The notes beneath the pieces were generated by a model. The model was not told the DNA's origin. It saw only the letters and a list, made by a program, of their open reading frames with translations, and made no database searches. The translations under genes and the position numbers were made by a program. A DNA stretch of 64,000 nt from Neurospora crassa OR74A (taxonomy: Eukaryota; Ascomycota; Sordariomycetes; Sordariales; Sordariaceae), in contig NC_026501.1 of NCBI RefSeq assembly GCF_000182925.2, forward strand, positions 8,039,917-8,103,916. Reading direction: 5' to 3'. Below, piece after piece: positions 44,456 to 56,715 of the stretch. The number at the start of each line of letters is the position of its first letter. Positions within the stretch are counted from its first letter, which is position 1.

Positions 44456-46599
44456 TGGCTACCACTGGTAGGTCGAGCCTCCGTCATGGTGTCCTCGTGG
44501 GAATAAAGAGACGCCCATCCAAGTTGAAGAGCACGCGCCGCGTGCTTATCAAACACGGGTACCTGTCCCAATAATGAGGGGTCATTGAGGTGGTCATCGA
44601 GAAAGGATGTGCAAGAGTTACGCGATGCATTCATTTTTTTTTTGGATCGGCATTTCTTTCGTGGTACTGACAAGTATATAGATATACTGTACCTATATGC
44701 GCTCAGTCAGCGGTTCAGATGGCTGTTGGCTGGTTGGACAATTGTGCGTAGGTCAATGCTGTCTTTATAGGCACTAGGCTTCTCCTTTCCAGGCAGCATT
44801 TGTATGAAAGTCGGTTCAGATGAGGAAGGGAGGGGCGGGGAAAACTGGGGGAAACCGGCAAAGTCTGGCAACATCGTCGTGACTGGACACGACAGGAGCC
44901 AAAAAAATGGTCGGGGGCCAGGCGGGGGGGCTACTACCGCTTCGAACAGCAACCGTTGTACTTGACGGGCAGGAGCGAGAAGAAATCTCAAGAGCGAACA
45001 ATGAATGTCCCAGACTGGACATCAATGGCGCAAAGAGCCACCACTTGCCTCTAGCCACAATAATCCAGATCGTTCGACCCCACTGCATCTGGTCCCGTCT
45101 CTTGCCGTTCATCCAAAGACGAGTAGAGGTAGTGACCAGATCGTCCGATAAGGTGGGAAAAGATGCGCCTTGAACCACTGTCGTCGGTTCTGATCTTTCT
45201 CCGCGCTGAAGCAGAATGTTTAATTTATCATGGGCCACAATCCGGTGGTGCCAGCCGAGACTCGAAATGCTGTACACTATAGTTCGGGTGTAGCGTGCCA
45301 GAGACGAGCGAGGTGACATGCCAGACTGGAAAGGGGCTCGGAGCACATCGAGATGATGCAACAGGGACTGGCTGAATGGGGGCAGGGAGAGCCAAGGAGA
45401 CTACACCTATGACGTGCATGGCACTGGACCACAAAGCCGCAGAAATACCTGCGTTCCTTGTACCTTTAGAACATTCCGGCCCCGAAACAAAGCTCGCGCT
45501 TCCGCTCATGTTTCTTCCGGCTCGGTACCTGGCAATTCCAAGCACAGAACTGAAGAGGGAAAAATGCGGATACGTTTTCCTGGCTGGCGCGTCGTTTCTG
45601 TTTCGTGACTCAATCTCCATCAACGGTTAAAAGGACGGGCCGGTCATTCAACAGAGAATGGAATTCTGCAAAAAAATGTCGCGCGGGTTTTTGTGTGAAT
45701 TCGGTATTTTCTGCAAAGCCCTGTTGCCCACTGTAGCCCTGCACGCTTCTGCACTTTGTCTTTCTTCGCCGCAGTTCCAGTGTCACAGTGTGTATTTTGC
45801 GTGTTTCTTCGGCTTTCTGAGGTTGGATTTCTTTCCAGCGGGGATATGTGGTTGCGCTCTTGCAGTAAGTACCTCTTTTGTGCAGTCCAAGCCTGGTTTG
45901 TTCGAGTCGTTAGCGCGGGACTTCACTACACCTGACACTCTACGCAATTCAACCCTTATTCCACCTGACCTCATACAAGAGACTAGTATCAACTGGATGT
46001 GTTTCGTATACTTCATGCCCCCTATCCAAGTCTCCGTTCTCAACCTGGTTGTCCCGTGATTTTACTTTGTATTTCTGTAGACCCCTGTCGCAAGAAACGC
46101 TTTAACAAATTAACCTGGACTGAGCTGTACGGAACGCACTTTTCGTACCAAGACCACACTGATTGGCCAAGCAAGCAGCAAAGGGTCTCCAGAAATTACG
46201 GTAACTTACACATCGGAGAAGCTGAGCACTGTCGTCGAGGCTTAACCAATAATCCAATGGCGCTTGACGTCCTCCCGTCCGGGGTACCGGAGAGGTAAGG
46301 ATAGGCGGTCGGTAATCCGCTGTAACTGCGTAATGAACGGCACGCTCATTGTGGGCACAACCGGGGATCACCGCACGCTCAAATGGGGTCCAAGGATCGC
46401 TGAGACCGACCTACGAGACGGAAATCTTGAATGGAGGAACGGCGTGAACGGGTTGCCGTTGAAGGGAGACCGGCGAATGAGCGATCCAAAGGTGGGAGCA
46501 GACCAATGTTGAATGCTCCTTTTTTGTACCTAGGTAGTGTGTTGTGTGCGAGTGGGAGTTGAGATGCCATCCAGTTTAGCCCCGGCGTCACTGGCTCCA
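44456..46599. other. Gene-poor sequence
   Basis: Only short frames without ATG or family resemblance are present. The minus-strand frame at 44816-45361 lacks a good start and has the look of a shadow frame. Nothing supported. Confidence 0.4.
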
Positions 46600-48318
46600 T
46601 CCAGGTAAAGGGACGGGACTGTGTACAGGCTGCCGTGCTGCTATCACTAGCGACCTGGACCCAGGTGGCACTTGCACTGCGACTTGGAAAGTAGCGAGGG
46701 CGCCCAGTTCCAGTTTCCCACTTCCCGTCGAAACACAGCGACTGTGGAGGTACCGACTGCCGTCACCATTTCTTTCTCTCGACTCCTTCCGGTCTTGAAC
46801 TCGTCGGTATCTCTTTCTGCACCTCTGACATCCAAGCAGAGCAGGGTCAGATCGCATTACTTTGACCTCCTTCCCGTCCTGTCGAGATTCAGTGACCAGG
46901 TTGACGCTTGACGGTCGACACCACCTATCCGTCACCTCTGTCGCTGCACCTTACCTCACTTCACTCACCCGCTCGCACTGCACCCACCACGGCATTGCAC
47001 ATTCGTCTGGATTGGAATTTCGTCCAAACCGGAGCGGCGCTTTCAACTGATCTTCCGCTTCCCGCCCACAACCACGCAACCACCCACTCAGGTTCAGCGA
47101 AGCGAACTGCGAAGCGGTAGAGGCACTTCAAGGCACCTCCTCCTCCACCACTCACGCATTACATTCCCGCACCGCACCGCACCGAACACCGACATCACCC
47201 TTTATTCCACTTCGTCGCTCGTCGGTGTCGTCTCGTCGTCTTTGCTGCTCTGCCTCTCCCACTCATCCTCGACAACGTCGGCGACCCACTGGCTTTCTTC
47301 GACCGCCTGCCTGCTCTCGAGATCGATCGCTCGCCCTACGCCAGCATCAATTCTTTCCCTTTTTCCCCCTGTCGACACAAAGACCGCCCGTGGTTGGTTC
47401 TGCTCCTCAATCCCGGGCTCACCGGCATTTGTTCTTAGGGACCTCAACGCGTCGGCCTGGAATCCTTTCCTCTCGATTATTTCCACCACGCCTTTTTTTC
47501 ACCCTTATTTCTTTTACGCCATTCGAGAGATATTCCGTCCGAACGACGCCGAGCACCTCCCGAATGTTCTAGCTTTGATACCCTACTTGCGCATATTTGC
47601 CTTTACACGCCCACTCTACTCTGCGGTCGCTCCGAGTGTGCATTTTCGCAGATTTGCTCGAATATCACAGTCATCGGTCGTTCAGCCTGATTTTCCCGGC
47701 TCGCAACAGCTTGCTGTGATCCACGACTTGTTCCTCGACCTGACGCGCTCGTCGACCGACCTACAATCGTCCCTCCGTTCGTCTCCGATCCTCTCGACCC
47801 TATCCTTCTCTTCTCGGTAACCCCGTTCTCGAACCGGTCAGCAACGTGCGAACAGGGTGTTCCCGAGGCGATCGTGTTTAGACCAGGATAAGGGATTTGG
47901 TGTCTGGAACGGCTATCCTGGAACTGAAAGGTTGTCTTCACGAGACTCGCCACAGTGGACGGTTAGTTGCCGCGGGACACTTTAACCTTCGGACAAGAAC
48001 GTGTGCTTGCGAACTTGACACTCGTGCTCTGGAAGCGATTTTGAGGTCTGCGCCAAAGCGCTAGCGGCGAGCGATAACGTACCAGTTGGTCGTTGGAAAA
48101 TAGACGAAGCGTCTCTTTCAAGCGTGCATTCTGCGCTTAGCGAAGAGTACATAACCTTAACCGCGTTGCCTTAGTGAACGAGCAAAGCACATAACGTCTG
48201 TACATTTCTCAGCGTGCCTTCTACGTATCAAGCATTGTGCCGCCCACGCCCGTTCAACCCTCAGATCTGAACCGCAGGCCGGACTTGCACCGAGAGCAGA
48301 TCCTGACCATAACCTTTG
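46600..48318 (+). promoter_or_regulatory. Promoter and long CT-rich leader of the Cid1-like gene
   Basis: From about 46750 the plus strand becomes CT/CA-rich with many CTC and ACC runs, the usual look of long 5' leaders in these fungi. Open frames of up to 192 codons within it begin at non-ATG codons and are judged to be by-products of this composition. Leader introns are possible but unresolved. Confidence 0.5.
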
Positions 48319-51300
48319 ATGGACGCCCAGCCGGCCGCGGCTGAACTCAAGCATCATTATCAAACAAACCTGTGGACGCGTCTACCCGCCGAACCTGCGA
48401 TATCGAAGACGACCTCGATTTACGCTCCAGAGTCTGTCATTGCATACTTTCCCTCTCATCTCGAGCTCTTGCCGATTCTGCTCCCGCAACACTTGAGCAT
48501 CTCCCAGGATAAGCTGCAGTACTATAACAGGCTTGTTTCTTCCAGCCGAGGAGGCGGCAGTTGTCTGGATACCTTACAATCGCCGACTGCGATTTCGTTG
48601 ACGCAATCTCAGCCTGTCGCGCGGTCGAAATCATCTTCCAAGGTGTCGACCAAGGACGGCTTGTCCGGGAAGCTCAGCGTCCTGAGCTGTCATGGGAATA
48701 GGACAGTCAAGCACACAGAAAACGCCGAACGTGTGCCTATAACATCCGCAAAGGAAATGTCAGTCAAGATGTCGGGAAAGAAACAACCAGATCAGAATGG
48801 TCTGCACGGCCTACCCGCCCGACCGCCGCTCCCAACCGACCAGATGAATCATCTTCCAGCTACGGTAACCAGCTCAGTACCATCTACACCTCATCAACAC
48901 GCAAGGAAATTCTCGTTCGAGTCCCGTGATCCATCCCCTGGCGCCACACAGAACCATTCGCCCCGTTCTGCATATTCGGAGACAAATGGTAACGTGCCAT
49001 CACTTCGGCCGCTGCCTCCCAGGTTAGGGGGCTGTCGCTTCGAGACCGCCATTCCATTCTCTAGACGACGAATGCCATACAGTATTGGAGCGGATAGACT
49101 GGATCCGGTTGATCCAGACAAGATTAAGAGCAGGCTAGCAGAGGACCATGAGGCGAAACTCACAACAACCCTGCGCGAACTATATGACAGTCTAATACCA
49201 ACCCCAGAGGTGGAGCGCAAGAGGAAAAAGCTGGTACAAAAGCTGGAGAAGATATTAAACGATGAGTGGCCTGGACACGATATTCAAGTAAACCTTTTCG
49301 GATCTTCAGGCAATCTGCTATGTTCTGACGACTCTGACGGTTAGTCCAAATTTCCCTTACCATGCGGTTAAGATTAAATTGTTGACGTTTGGCAGTGGAT
49401 ATTTGCATCACAACCCCATGGAAAGAATTGGAGAGCGTCTGCATGATCGCTGAGTTACTCCATAAACGTAAGTTTTCTCTCTCAAAACAGCGTGTCTGTG
49501 GCTCAAGTACTAATTTCATTCTTACAGATGGCATGGAGAAGGTCGTTTGTGTCTCGTCAGCAAAGGTACCAATTGTCAAGATATGGGATCCCGAGCTCCA
49601 ACTAGCATGTGATATGAATGTCAACAATACACTGGCACTGGAGAATACCAGGATGGTGCGTACGTACGTCGAAATTGACGAACGCGTGCGGCCTTTGGCC
49701 ATGATCATCAAGTATTGGACAAGGAGGAGGATAATTAATGATGCAGGTCAGTCGCCCTGTGGTCCGTTTCTCGACATGCACTTGCTTACTCTTTTACAGC
49801 ATTTGGTGGCACATTAAGTTCTTATACATGGATATGCTTGACTATTGCATTTCTACAATTACGGGACCCTCCAGTTCTCCCAGCACTTCACCAAGAAAAC
49901 AGCCTCAAGCTTCTGAGGCCAGATGGGACAAAGAGCGACTTTGCTGATGACATCGACAAGTTACGCGGATTTGGGGACAAGAACAAGGACAGCTTAGCGG
50001 CTCTTCTTTTCAACTTCTTCCGTTTCTATGCGCACGAGTTTGACTACGACAAGTATGCATTGTCAATACGCACCGGCAAGCTCCTGAGTAAAGTTGAGAA
50101 ACGCTGGCATATTGGTGTTAACAATATGCTCTGCGTGGAGGAGCCATTCAACACCATGCGCAATCTTGGGAATACAGCCGACGACACGTCTTTCCGGGGT
50201 CTCCACATGGAGCTACGTCGGGCATTTGAACTGATTGCCGACGGCAAATTCGAGGAATGCTGTGAGCAATACGTATTCCCCAAGGAGGAGGAAAGGACTA
50301 TCTTCCAGAAACCGGCCAGTACATCTAGGCCAATCTTGGTTAGAAGCTCTTCGCAGACGCACTCAAGTCGAAACCCACGGAATGGCGGCTTTCGAAACGC
50401 ACGACAATACAATCGGAACGGAAACGCCGGTCGCCGGGGCTCATCGAGTGTGACACACGATCCCAATTCAACCTATGTGCCGGCCGGAATTCCAGGGCAG
50501 ATGGCTTCGCCTGAGTTTCTGCAGTGGTATCACCAGCACGGGATACCTCCCGAAGTCTACGCATCCCAGCTCAACGCACTGAGTCAACAACAACAGCAGC
50601 ACCAGCAACAACAAGATAGTATCCGATATCAGCTGTTCGCGCACTCACAGCAAATAAATCAACAGCAGTTGCTCGCCCATGCTAACAGGACGAGGGCAGG
50701 CGGCTCACAGAACACCGATAGGTCTCGGACGAACTCTTTTGATAATCTCCCGACGAGTCCTCCAGTACGGCCTGAGCAACTACTCTACGGTTACGCATTT
50801 CCGTTGCAGAATCCCGCCTATTTCCATCCGGCACTACAGACATATCCGTCCTCCCCTGTGACGGCAGCTGCGACAGCTGGTGGAGGGCCCGAGTATAGGC
50901 GAAGCCTCCATCGAAATGCTGCGGCTAGTGAGTCCGGCGCTTCTACTGGTAGCGGTACGCTCAGGTCTCAATCCCAACCAGCGTCGAGGACCCCTACTGC
51001 CTCTACTCAGAACATGACGGGCTATCTCGGGACAAGTCAGCCTTCAGTTGGAATTCCTATTCCATTCCCGCGGATGGCAATGCCACATTACGTGCCAGAC
51101 GAAGCGATAGATTCGGATATTGATCTTGCGTCAGCTAACAGTGTGACCGATTCCCCGCCCGAGGAAGACGGTTCGCGTTACAACCACTTTTTCATGCACG
51201 GAGGCTCCAGTCCTGTCGCGAATGGTACTCACGGCATCATACCTTCCCTTGGTGAACTGACGCTCGACAATGAGACTCGCCACCGACTGTCGAGTGACCA

Positions 51301-52345
51301 GCTGCCTCAGTCGGTCCTTGACAGAAGAATGAAGCGCACCTCACGGTCTCCCTCGCCTCTGGGCCACAGTAGAACCCCATCAGTTGGAAATAGTTCTGCG
51401 CCATCGGCGCCCGTTTCGCAAACCAATGGCAAGCTCGCTCCCAGCCGTGGGCCTCTGGTTGTTAATGGCTCGATGGGCAAAACCAAACCTGCTTCAAGTG
51501 TCTCTCGTCAACCACTACCTGTTGCAGAGCCTCCGGTCCCGGAAGATGCGACTTATGAGAATCCTGTTTACATACACCAAGGGTTCTACAATGGGGGTTG
51601 GACCGAGCCGACCAACTTCCATTTGCCCACTGTCACTGGTCACAACCCTGCTCAGTTCCCGGACCGGCCAGTAATTGTAAATAGTACTACAGCTACCCGG
51701 TCTCCAGCCTCGTCCAAGAACATGGGGGACGCGTCATTCCAGCAGCGCATCGCAATGGCCAACAGTTTCCATCCCGGCATTCCATACGCGCCACTGACCA
51801 GCGATACCACTTCGTCGCCCGGATTATCTCCTCCCAATGGTGATCGTATGAGATCAATAGCTCGCCAACAGAACGGGATAGCGCCCCTTGATCTTGCTGC
51901 TGGCAGCTTTGGCGTCTCTCAAGATTTGCAACATCTTTCACCGGTTTATGAGGCGCGAACACCATCGCCCACCCTCATGCGAAAGTATGAATCCTCGCTA
52001 GGTGTTTCCACGCCAACCCTCGAGTCTACAAACGGGTCTCGTTCAGAACGTTCAGATACCTGGAGATCAGGACAGAAGACGTCGCCGGTGAAATCCCCGC
52101 CAGCAGGCCCTGCAGCAAAACTCGACTCTGTAACCCGCTCGCCGGTTCTGGATCAGCGAAGTAATGGCACTTCCAGGGGCAATGGGCACTTGCGGAATGG
52201 GAACAAGGGTCAGAGTGAGGGGCTCAGTGACTGGCAAAAGTCTAAGCCTCGCAAGAAGGGCATGGCTGATTTGAAACATGCCGCGAGTACCTTTGCCCAG
52301 AGCGAGCAGGTGCCCAAAAATGACGGAGACCGAAGAGGTGGTTGA
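48319..52345 (+). CDS. Cid1-family terminal RNA nucleotidyltransferase (poly(A)/poly(U) polymerase)
   Basis: Adds U, C or A residues to RNA 3' ends, in the group of fission-yeast Cid1/Cid11/Cid13 and Aspergillus CutA/CutB. Exons are 48319-49339, 49396-49467, 49528-49746 and 49800-52345, all phase 1, giving 1285 residues. The first 250 residues are disordered. The polymerase beta-like domain has VNLFGSSGNLLCS and the catalytic pair at the exon junction (DDSDVDICI; Asp340 and Asp342). AKVPIVKIWDPELQLACDMN holds the third-carboxylate strand. LAMIIKYWTRRRIINDA and GGTLSSYTWICLTIAFLQLR lead into the PAP-associated domain (SLAALLFNFFRFYAHEFDYD, then NNMLCVEEPFNTMRNLGN). After an Arg-rich stretch, more than 650 residues are Ser/Pro/Asn/Gln-rich, with a CAA/CAG-encoded Q run near 50585. 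The tail probably binds partners or RNA. Confidence 0.9.
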
Positions 52346-54644
52346 TCATTCAACGTGCACGGCATATTGACCCGGGGATGATCCTCAGTTCCGTTTTGTC
52401 GGACGAAAAACTAACCGCGTGTTACATCCGAGCACTTGAAATCTGGGACGTTGGCTTTCTTGGATACGTATCCTAGTCTGGCTTCGTCCATCTGAAGTTT
52501 AAGCCCATATTGGACACATAGTTCAGGATTATAGCACAAGCTCGGATGACACATGCTGCCTGGCTGAAGATGGATCTGCTTGTCCATTCCATGTTGCTGC
52601 TGTTCAACGACGAACCTCAATTATGGAAAGTCTTATGGATGCTCACCGTTCTGATCACTCTTCGGACTCTACAACAACTGGAGACTGGTCAAGCTTCCCT
52701 GACGGATAGTCGTATTCCATAAACGAGTTATCTATCTGCAGACTTCGAAATCGGCGGATTCATCAGCATATAGCATCTTTATTTCATTTTACAAAAGCGA
52801 AACGACTATGCTGCATCATTTGCGGACTTAAGATGGACCGATGAACTCGGTCCTGATGAAAATAGGGGAACTGGGAGGGTTCTGTTCGGTTTTGCTTGGC
52901 CCTTATTAATGTCATTCCTGTTATCGTCGGTGTCGGTTGGCTTAGGCCATATGCACTGCATTTCACACATTCGAACGCATTTACAGAGGAGCGTTTCTCT
53001 TAAACAAGGCGGGCTGGCGAAAAGCTTCAAGGATATAGCACTGGGGTCATGACTTCATTTGGGATCATGCTGTGGCTTCTTTGTTTGGTTGTTGAGGCAT
53101 CATTGACCGGCCTAAATGATATCGTTGCTTCATCTGGAGGTTTTTCTTCTCTCATTCCCTTGCTCTACCCCATCTCCCATCTTCTCTCTCTCCGAAGTTT
53201 TCAATATTTTTGCCGCAAACCCACCCCTCGGGTTGAGGGACTTCCTGCCCGTTATTTTGAGGGACCTACTTCCAGTGGGAATGTTGACTGCATCCGCATA
53301 ACGTCTTGTTTATCCGAGACCACACCGATTTTGTAACCCGGCCTCGCTATGACCACTTCAGACTTCATCTAGGATGCCGTTAGCAGTTCACCATTTGGAA
53401 CATGGGAAACAGGAAAAGGGAGGGAAACGTTGCTTGCAAACGAAAAAAAAGCGAACACCAAAAAAAAGCTGAGCACGCATGGGAAACAAGAGGGGGAGGA
53501 TCAGAGCAAAATTTCGGGTTATTTTCATTGTCCGTCTTTCCTTGCACACTTGTTTGGTTTCACATTTGATACCAGAGTATATTAGACCCGAACAACAAAG
53601 TTCAAAACACAAAGTTTGATTAGATCATGGAATGGCAGTGGATATGGGTGTGTACATTTTTTCTTTCTTTCACCTTCATGGAAGGGATGATTCGGGGAAG
53701 GGAAAGGGATTAGGTTCATTGGGTTATACTGGTCTGGTTTCTGGCTTCCGTTTCTGGGTCAACGCAATGCGAACATGTAAAGAGAATAAAGAAGACGACG
53801 ACGACGAAGAAGAAGCATAAGATAAAGTAGTCAAAAAGCAAGTATAAAAAACGAAACAAATAAAAAAAAAGTGGTAAAAAGATTCAAAATACTGCGTATC
53901 TCTCATTGTTTTGTTCTCCGTGATTTGATGTTCATTGTCAAATGTGGACGAAAGGAAAAGATCATCCAAGTCATGGTCAGGGCAAACAAACAACGAAACG
54001 GAACAGAAACCATATGTGGACCAGAGAGATAAGAAGCACAGCCATATGATTAGATAGACACGATTCTGAAGCGAAGTGGTAATGAACGGGCGTTTGAGAG
54101 TGGCGAGGCATAAGGGACGGAAATAGACCAGTATATCAAGAACATATGAGGGAAGACACTAGAGGCTATTCGAACTGTCATGGACTGTCATGAAGCCAAG
54201 ATAGAGGAATAGATAAGAGTTCATTCAATACGTTGAGGTATGCTTAGGGTTTGTTAGAAGCGAAGCTCCATCTAGGTAGGGCATTAGGCCAATGAAGTAA
54301 TCCGCGCCTCTGAACCTATGGTAACCTGAATCCCTCACTGTAAAACGCACCTCAGCAAACCCTCTGTGTTATTCCATTACATTCCATCCATGATTGCCGT
54401 TCATCATGGCCTTGTTGTTCTGTGTTTTCCTTTGCTCTGCAAAATTTTTTTCTTTCTTTTTTCGTTGTACTTCATGTCCTTCGTTGTATCATAGGATAGA
54501 GAAATGAACGGCGTATGCAACAGAAAGCGCATGTAAGGAAAAGAAGAAGAGAGGACAACGCTCGCTCAGGAAACGCCTAACGCCACCCACACATATCTCA
54601 AGACTGAGGACCGAAAAACTAGAAGGTGGTACCTGCTCATCAAC
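52346..54644. other. Convergent 2.3-kb spacer
   Basis: Holds the 3' UTRs of two converging genes. A-rich and T-rich runs and a GAC/GAA microsatellite (53797-53816) are present. A 95-codon frame from ATG 53049 has a hydrophobic start but no other support. No gene annotated. Confidence 0.45.
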
Positions 54645-55744
54645 TCAAACGACCCAGTAAACATCCACTTGAATACGCTTGATGTAATTGGCCCAACCCG
54701 CGAACCTTGCCTTGGCCCATACAGTGATCACATCACCGAGCTTCAAGTCCCTCACGAACTTTCCGTCGCCCGTCGCCTGGCCGCGGCCCACCTTGGGTAA
54801 GGGGTTCTCTATCAACCCCTCCTCACAACCATAGCCGCTGTCGAAAAGATCAGCGCTCGAGAGGTTGTCGGTCCACTTCCACTCCACTTCATATTGATGG
54901 TATTGTCCATTAGCCACCTCGTTGCACTGGATCATAGTATCTTTCTGGGGACATAGTGGAAAGTCAAAAGTGTGCGTTCCCTGAACATGGCGGTCTCCGT
55001 CATTGTTGGGGTCAACCTCGCGCACTTTTGGCAGAATAGTTGAGAGGGTCTGAGGATCAAAGGTCGGCTCGCCAATGTCGTCGCTGGTTTGGAGGCACCG
55101 TTCGAGACCAATATCGAACCAGGTATAAGAGCTATTGTAAGTCCGGCGGGTACGCGCCTCGCCGCCCCAGCCTTGGTCGTGAGAAACAATGGTGAACTTG
55201 ATCTTGCGGCACGGGTGACTGAGGGTGGGGGATATGCGGGACTGGTAGGTGTCGACGGGAAACTCTTTGGGCTCGCGAGGAATCGGCTCAAGTGGGACTT
55301 CGCGGTTGCTGTCATTTTCGAAGAAGGAAGAAGGCGGTTTGAGGAAACCGAGAGGAAGAGTGCGTAGCTGTTTGTCGAGAGTTAGTACAAGTGTGAGGCC
55401 CAACAGCACGAGACACCCAAACTCACCAAGAAGGCATTCTCCGAGTTGCCGTCTCCTGCGTTGACAACCCTTTGTCCTTGGGGCCAATTGCTATAGTCGA
55501 TGACGGTCGATGTATGGGGCCAGTACTCGGCATGATCGAGGATACCGTTAATGATCTCGGGTGGCAGCCGAAGAGCCTTCTCCAGCATCGCCCTAACGAG
55601 GATCACCTCCGTGGCGGTGGGCTGGTAAGGGTTCACAGAGCGGTCGATGTCATCTTGGTCTTGGTCTTGTGCGGAATCAGCCGCACTCAGCGGGTTGACC
55701 ATATTCAAAGAGAGTCTTTTGAATATGGAGGACAGAAAGGCCAT
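54645..55744 (-). CDS. Conserved ascomycete protein with SHDQGWGG motif, function unknown
   Basis: Two exons, 55427-55744 and 55367 down to 54645, are joined over a 59-nt intron (donor GTGAGT, branch CTAAC, acceptor AACAG) in phase 0, giving 346 residues. The first part has LPPEIINGILDHAEYWPHTS, resembling an F-box-like opening helix, and the junction reads NAFLLRTLPLGFLKPP. The second part holds RKIKFTIVSHDQGWGG and YNSSYTWFDIGLERC, a combination I recall from many uncharacterised fungal proteins, then EVEWKWTDNLSSADL and a beta-rich end (VITVWAKARFAGWANYIK). The frame stays open upstream of the chosen ATG with a hydrophobic stretch, so a longer form with a membrane anchor from an upstream exon is possible. 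No catalytic motif is seen. Confidence 0.75.
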
Positions 55745-56715
55745 CGGCACGAATGTGGTCTCGATTCGATCCTCGATGAGTGTTCGGGGCTGCTGACTAT
55801 TTACCCTTCCCTGAAACCTGGACTGGACTGCAATAAGAAGGACTGCAAATTGTCGGAGCAAGATAAGCGTGAATAGGCAGCAAAGGGAAAATACCAAGAA
55901 TAGACCAAGGGCGCGGTCGTGGATATCCAACCTGGAGACAGACAGTGAATGAAGCCTAGGCCAAGACTGTTTGGGTCATCAAGGTTCTGGAACCTGACGA
56001 GAAAAGCGAAGGCGGAGTGGTGCCATTTGGAACATGCGTGAAGTGGTGAGCAGCTGGAGGGTGGTCAAGGTGGGGCAGCGTACTTGGTAGGTAGGGTGCG
56101 GTTACGCCAGTGACATCACCCGTCGTACCCCGCATTGTCCCGTCTACTATGATATGTAGAGGCACATTGGCGCACAGGCAGGCGTGACGGGACAGGGGGC
56201 TTTACGCCGGGCCTCTCCGGACGGTCGCAGTGTGCCTGTTGGACTCGTCCATTTCACAGGGTCCGGCAACTATTTCGATACACCCCGGGGGTGCTTAGCA
56301 CGGAGCGTCCCGCGCAGCACGTGAAATGACGACTTATCGTTAGCGCCGTCAAGATTTCTCAGAACACTGCAAATAATGTCCCGAATCCCGATTGCGATGA
56401 AGGGCAGAATGGGGTTAGTGAGGGGCCTGTGGCAACTTAACCTCCTCATATGATGATTCCCCGGATTTGACGGCATCCAATTCGGTTTCGTGTTGACCCC
56501 CCGAACCGGGCAACTAGGATTACCAATCTCCATTTTCTCTCCATCATGAGCTCCGGGTTCGCAGTAGCGTGCCGACCCAGTTTTAGCATTCTCCTCTGAC
56601 AAGGTAAACTACGGACTACATTCACACTTCGCGCTATAACATCTGTCCCTGCTTGTGCTCGTGCCTGTCGACGGTTGCATCATCTTGAACACCAGATCCA
56701 GGACATATCGGCACC
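55745..56715. promoter_or_regulatory. Divergent promoter region
   Basis: This 0.97-kb spacer lies between genes read outwards. An upstream exon of the minus-strand gene may extend to about 55930. The rest shows no coding signal. No CysR/Cys3-type site was assigned with confidence. Confidence 0.45.

Noticed and set aside
44816-45361. 181-codon minus-strand frame
   Set aside because: First codon is not ATG, internal ATGs are late, no motif and no partner exons.
47242-47820. 192-codon plus-strand frame before the Cid1-like gene
   Set aside because: Starts at a non-ATG codon inside CT-rich leader; composition explains its openness.
33429-48318. LTR retroelement or LINE in the gene-poor region
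   Set aside because: I looked for reverse-transcriptase-type blocks and long terminal direct repeats and saw none.
53049-53336. 95-codon frame with signal-peptide-like start (MTSFGIMLWLLCLVVEAS)
   Set aside because: Lies between two converging genes in likely 3' UTR, with no cysteine pattern, introns or homologue known to me.
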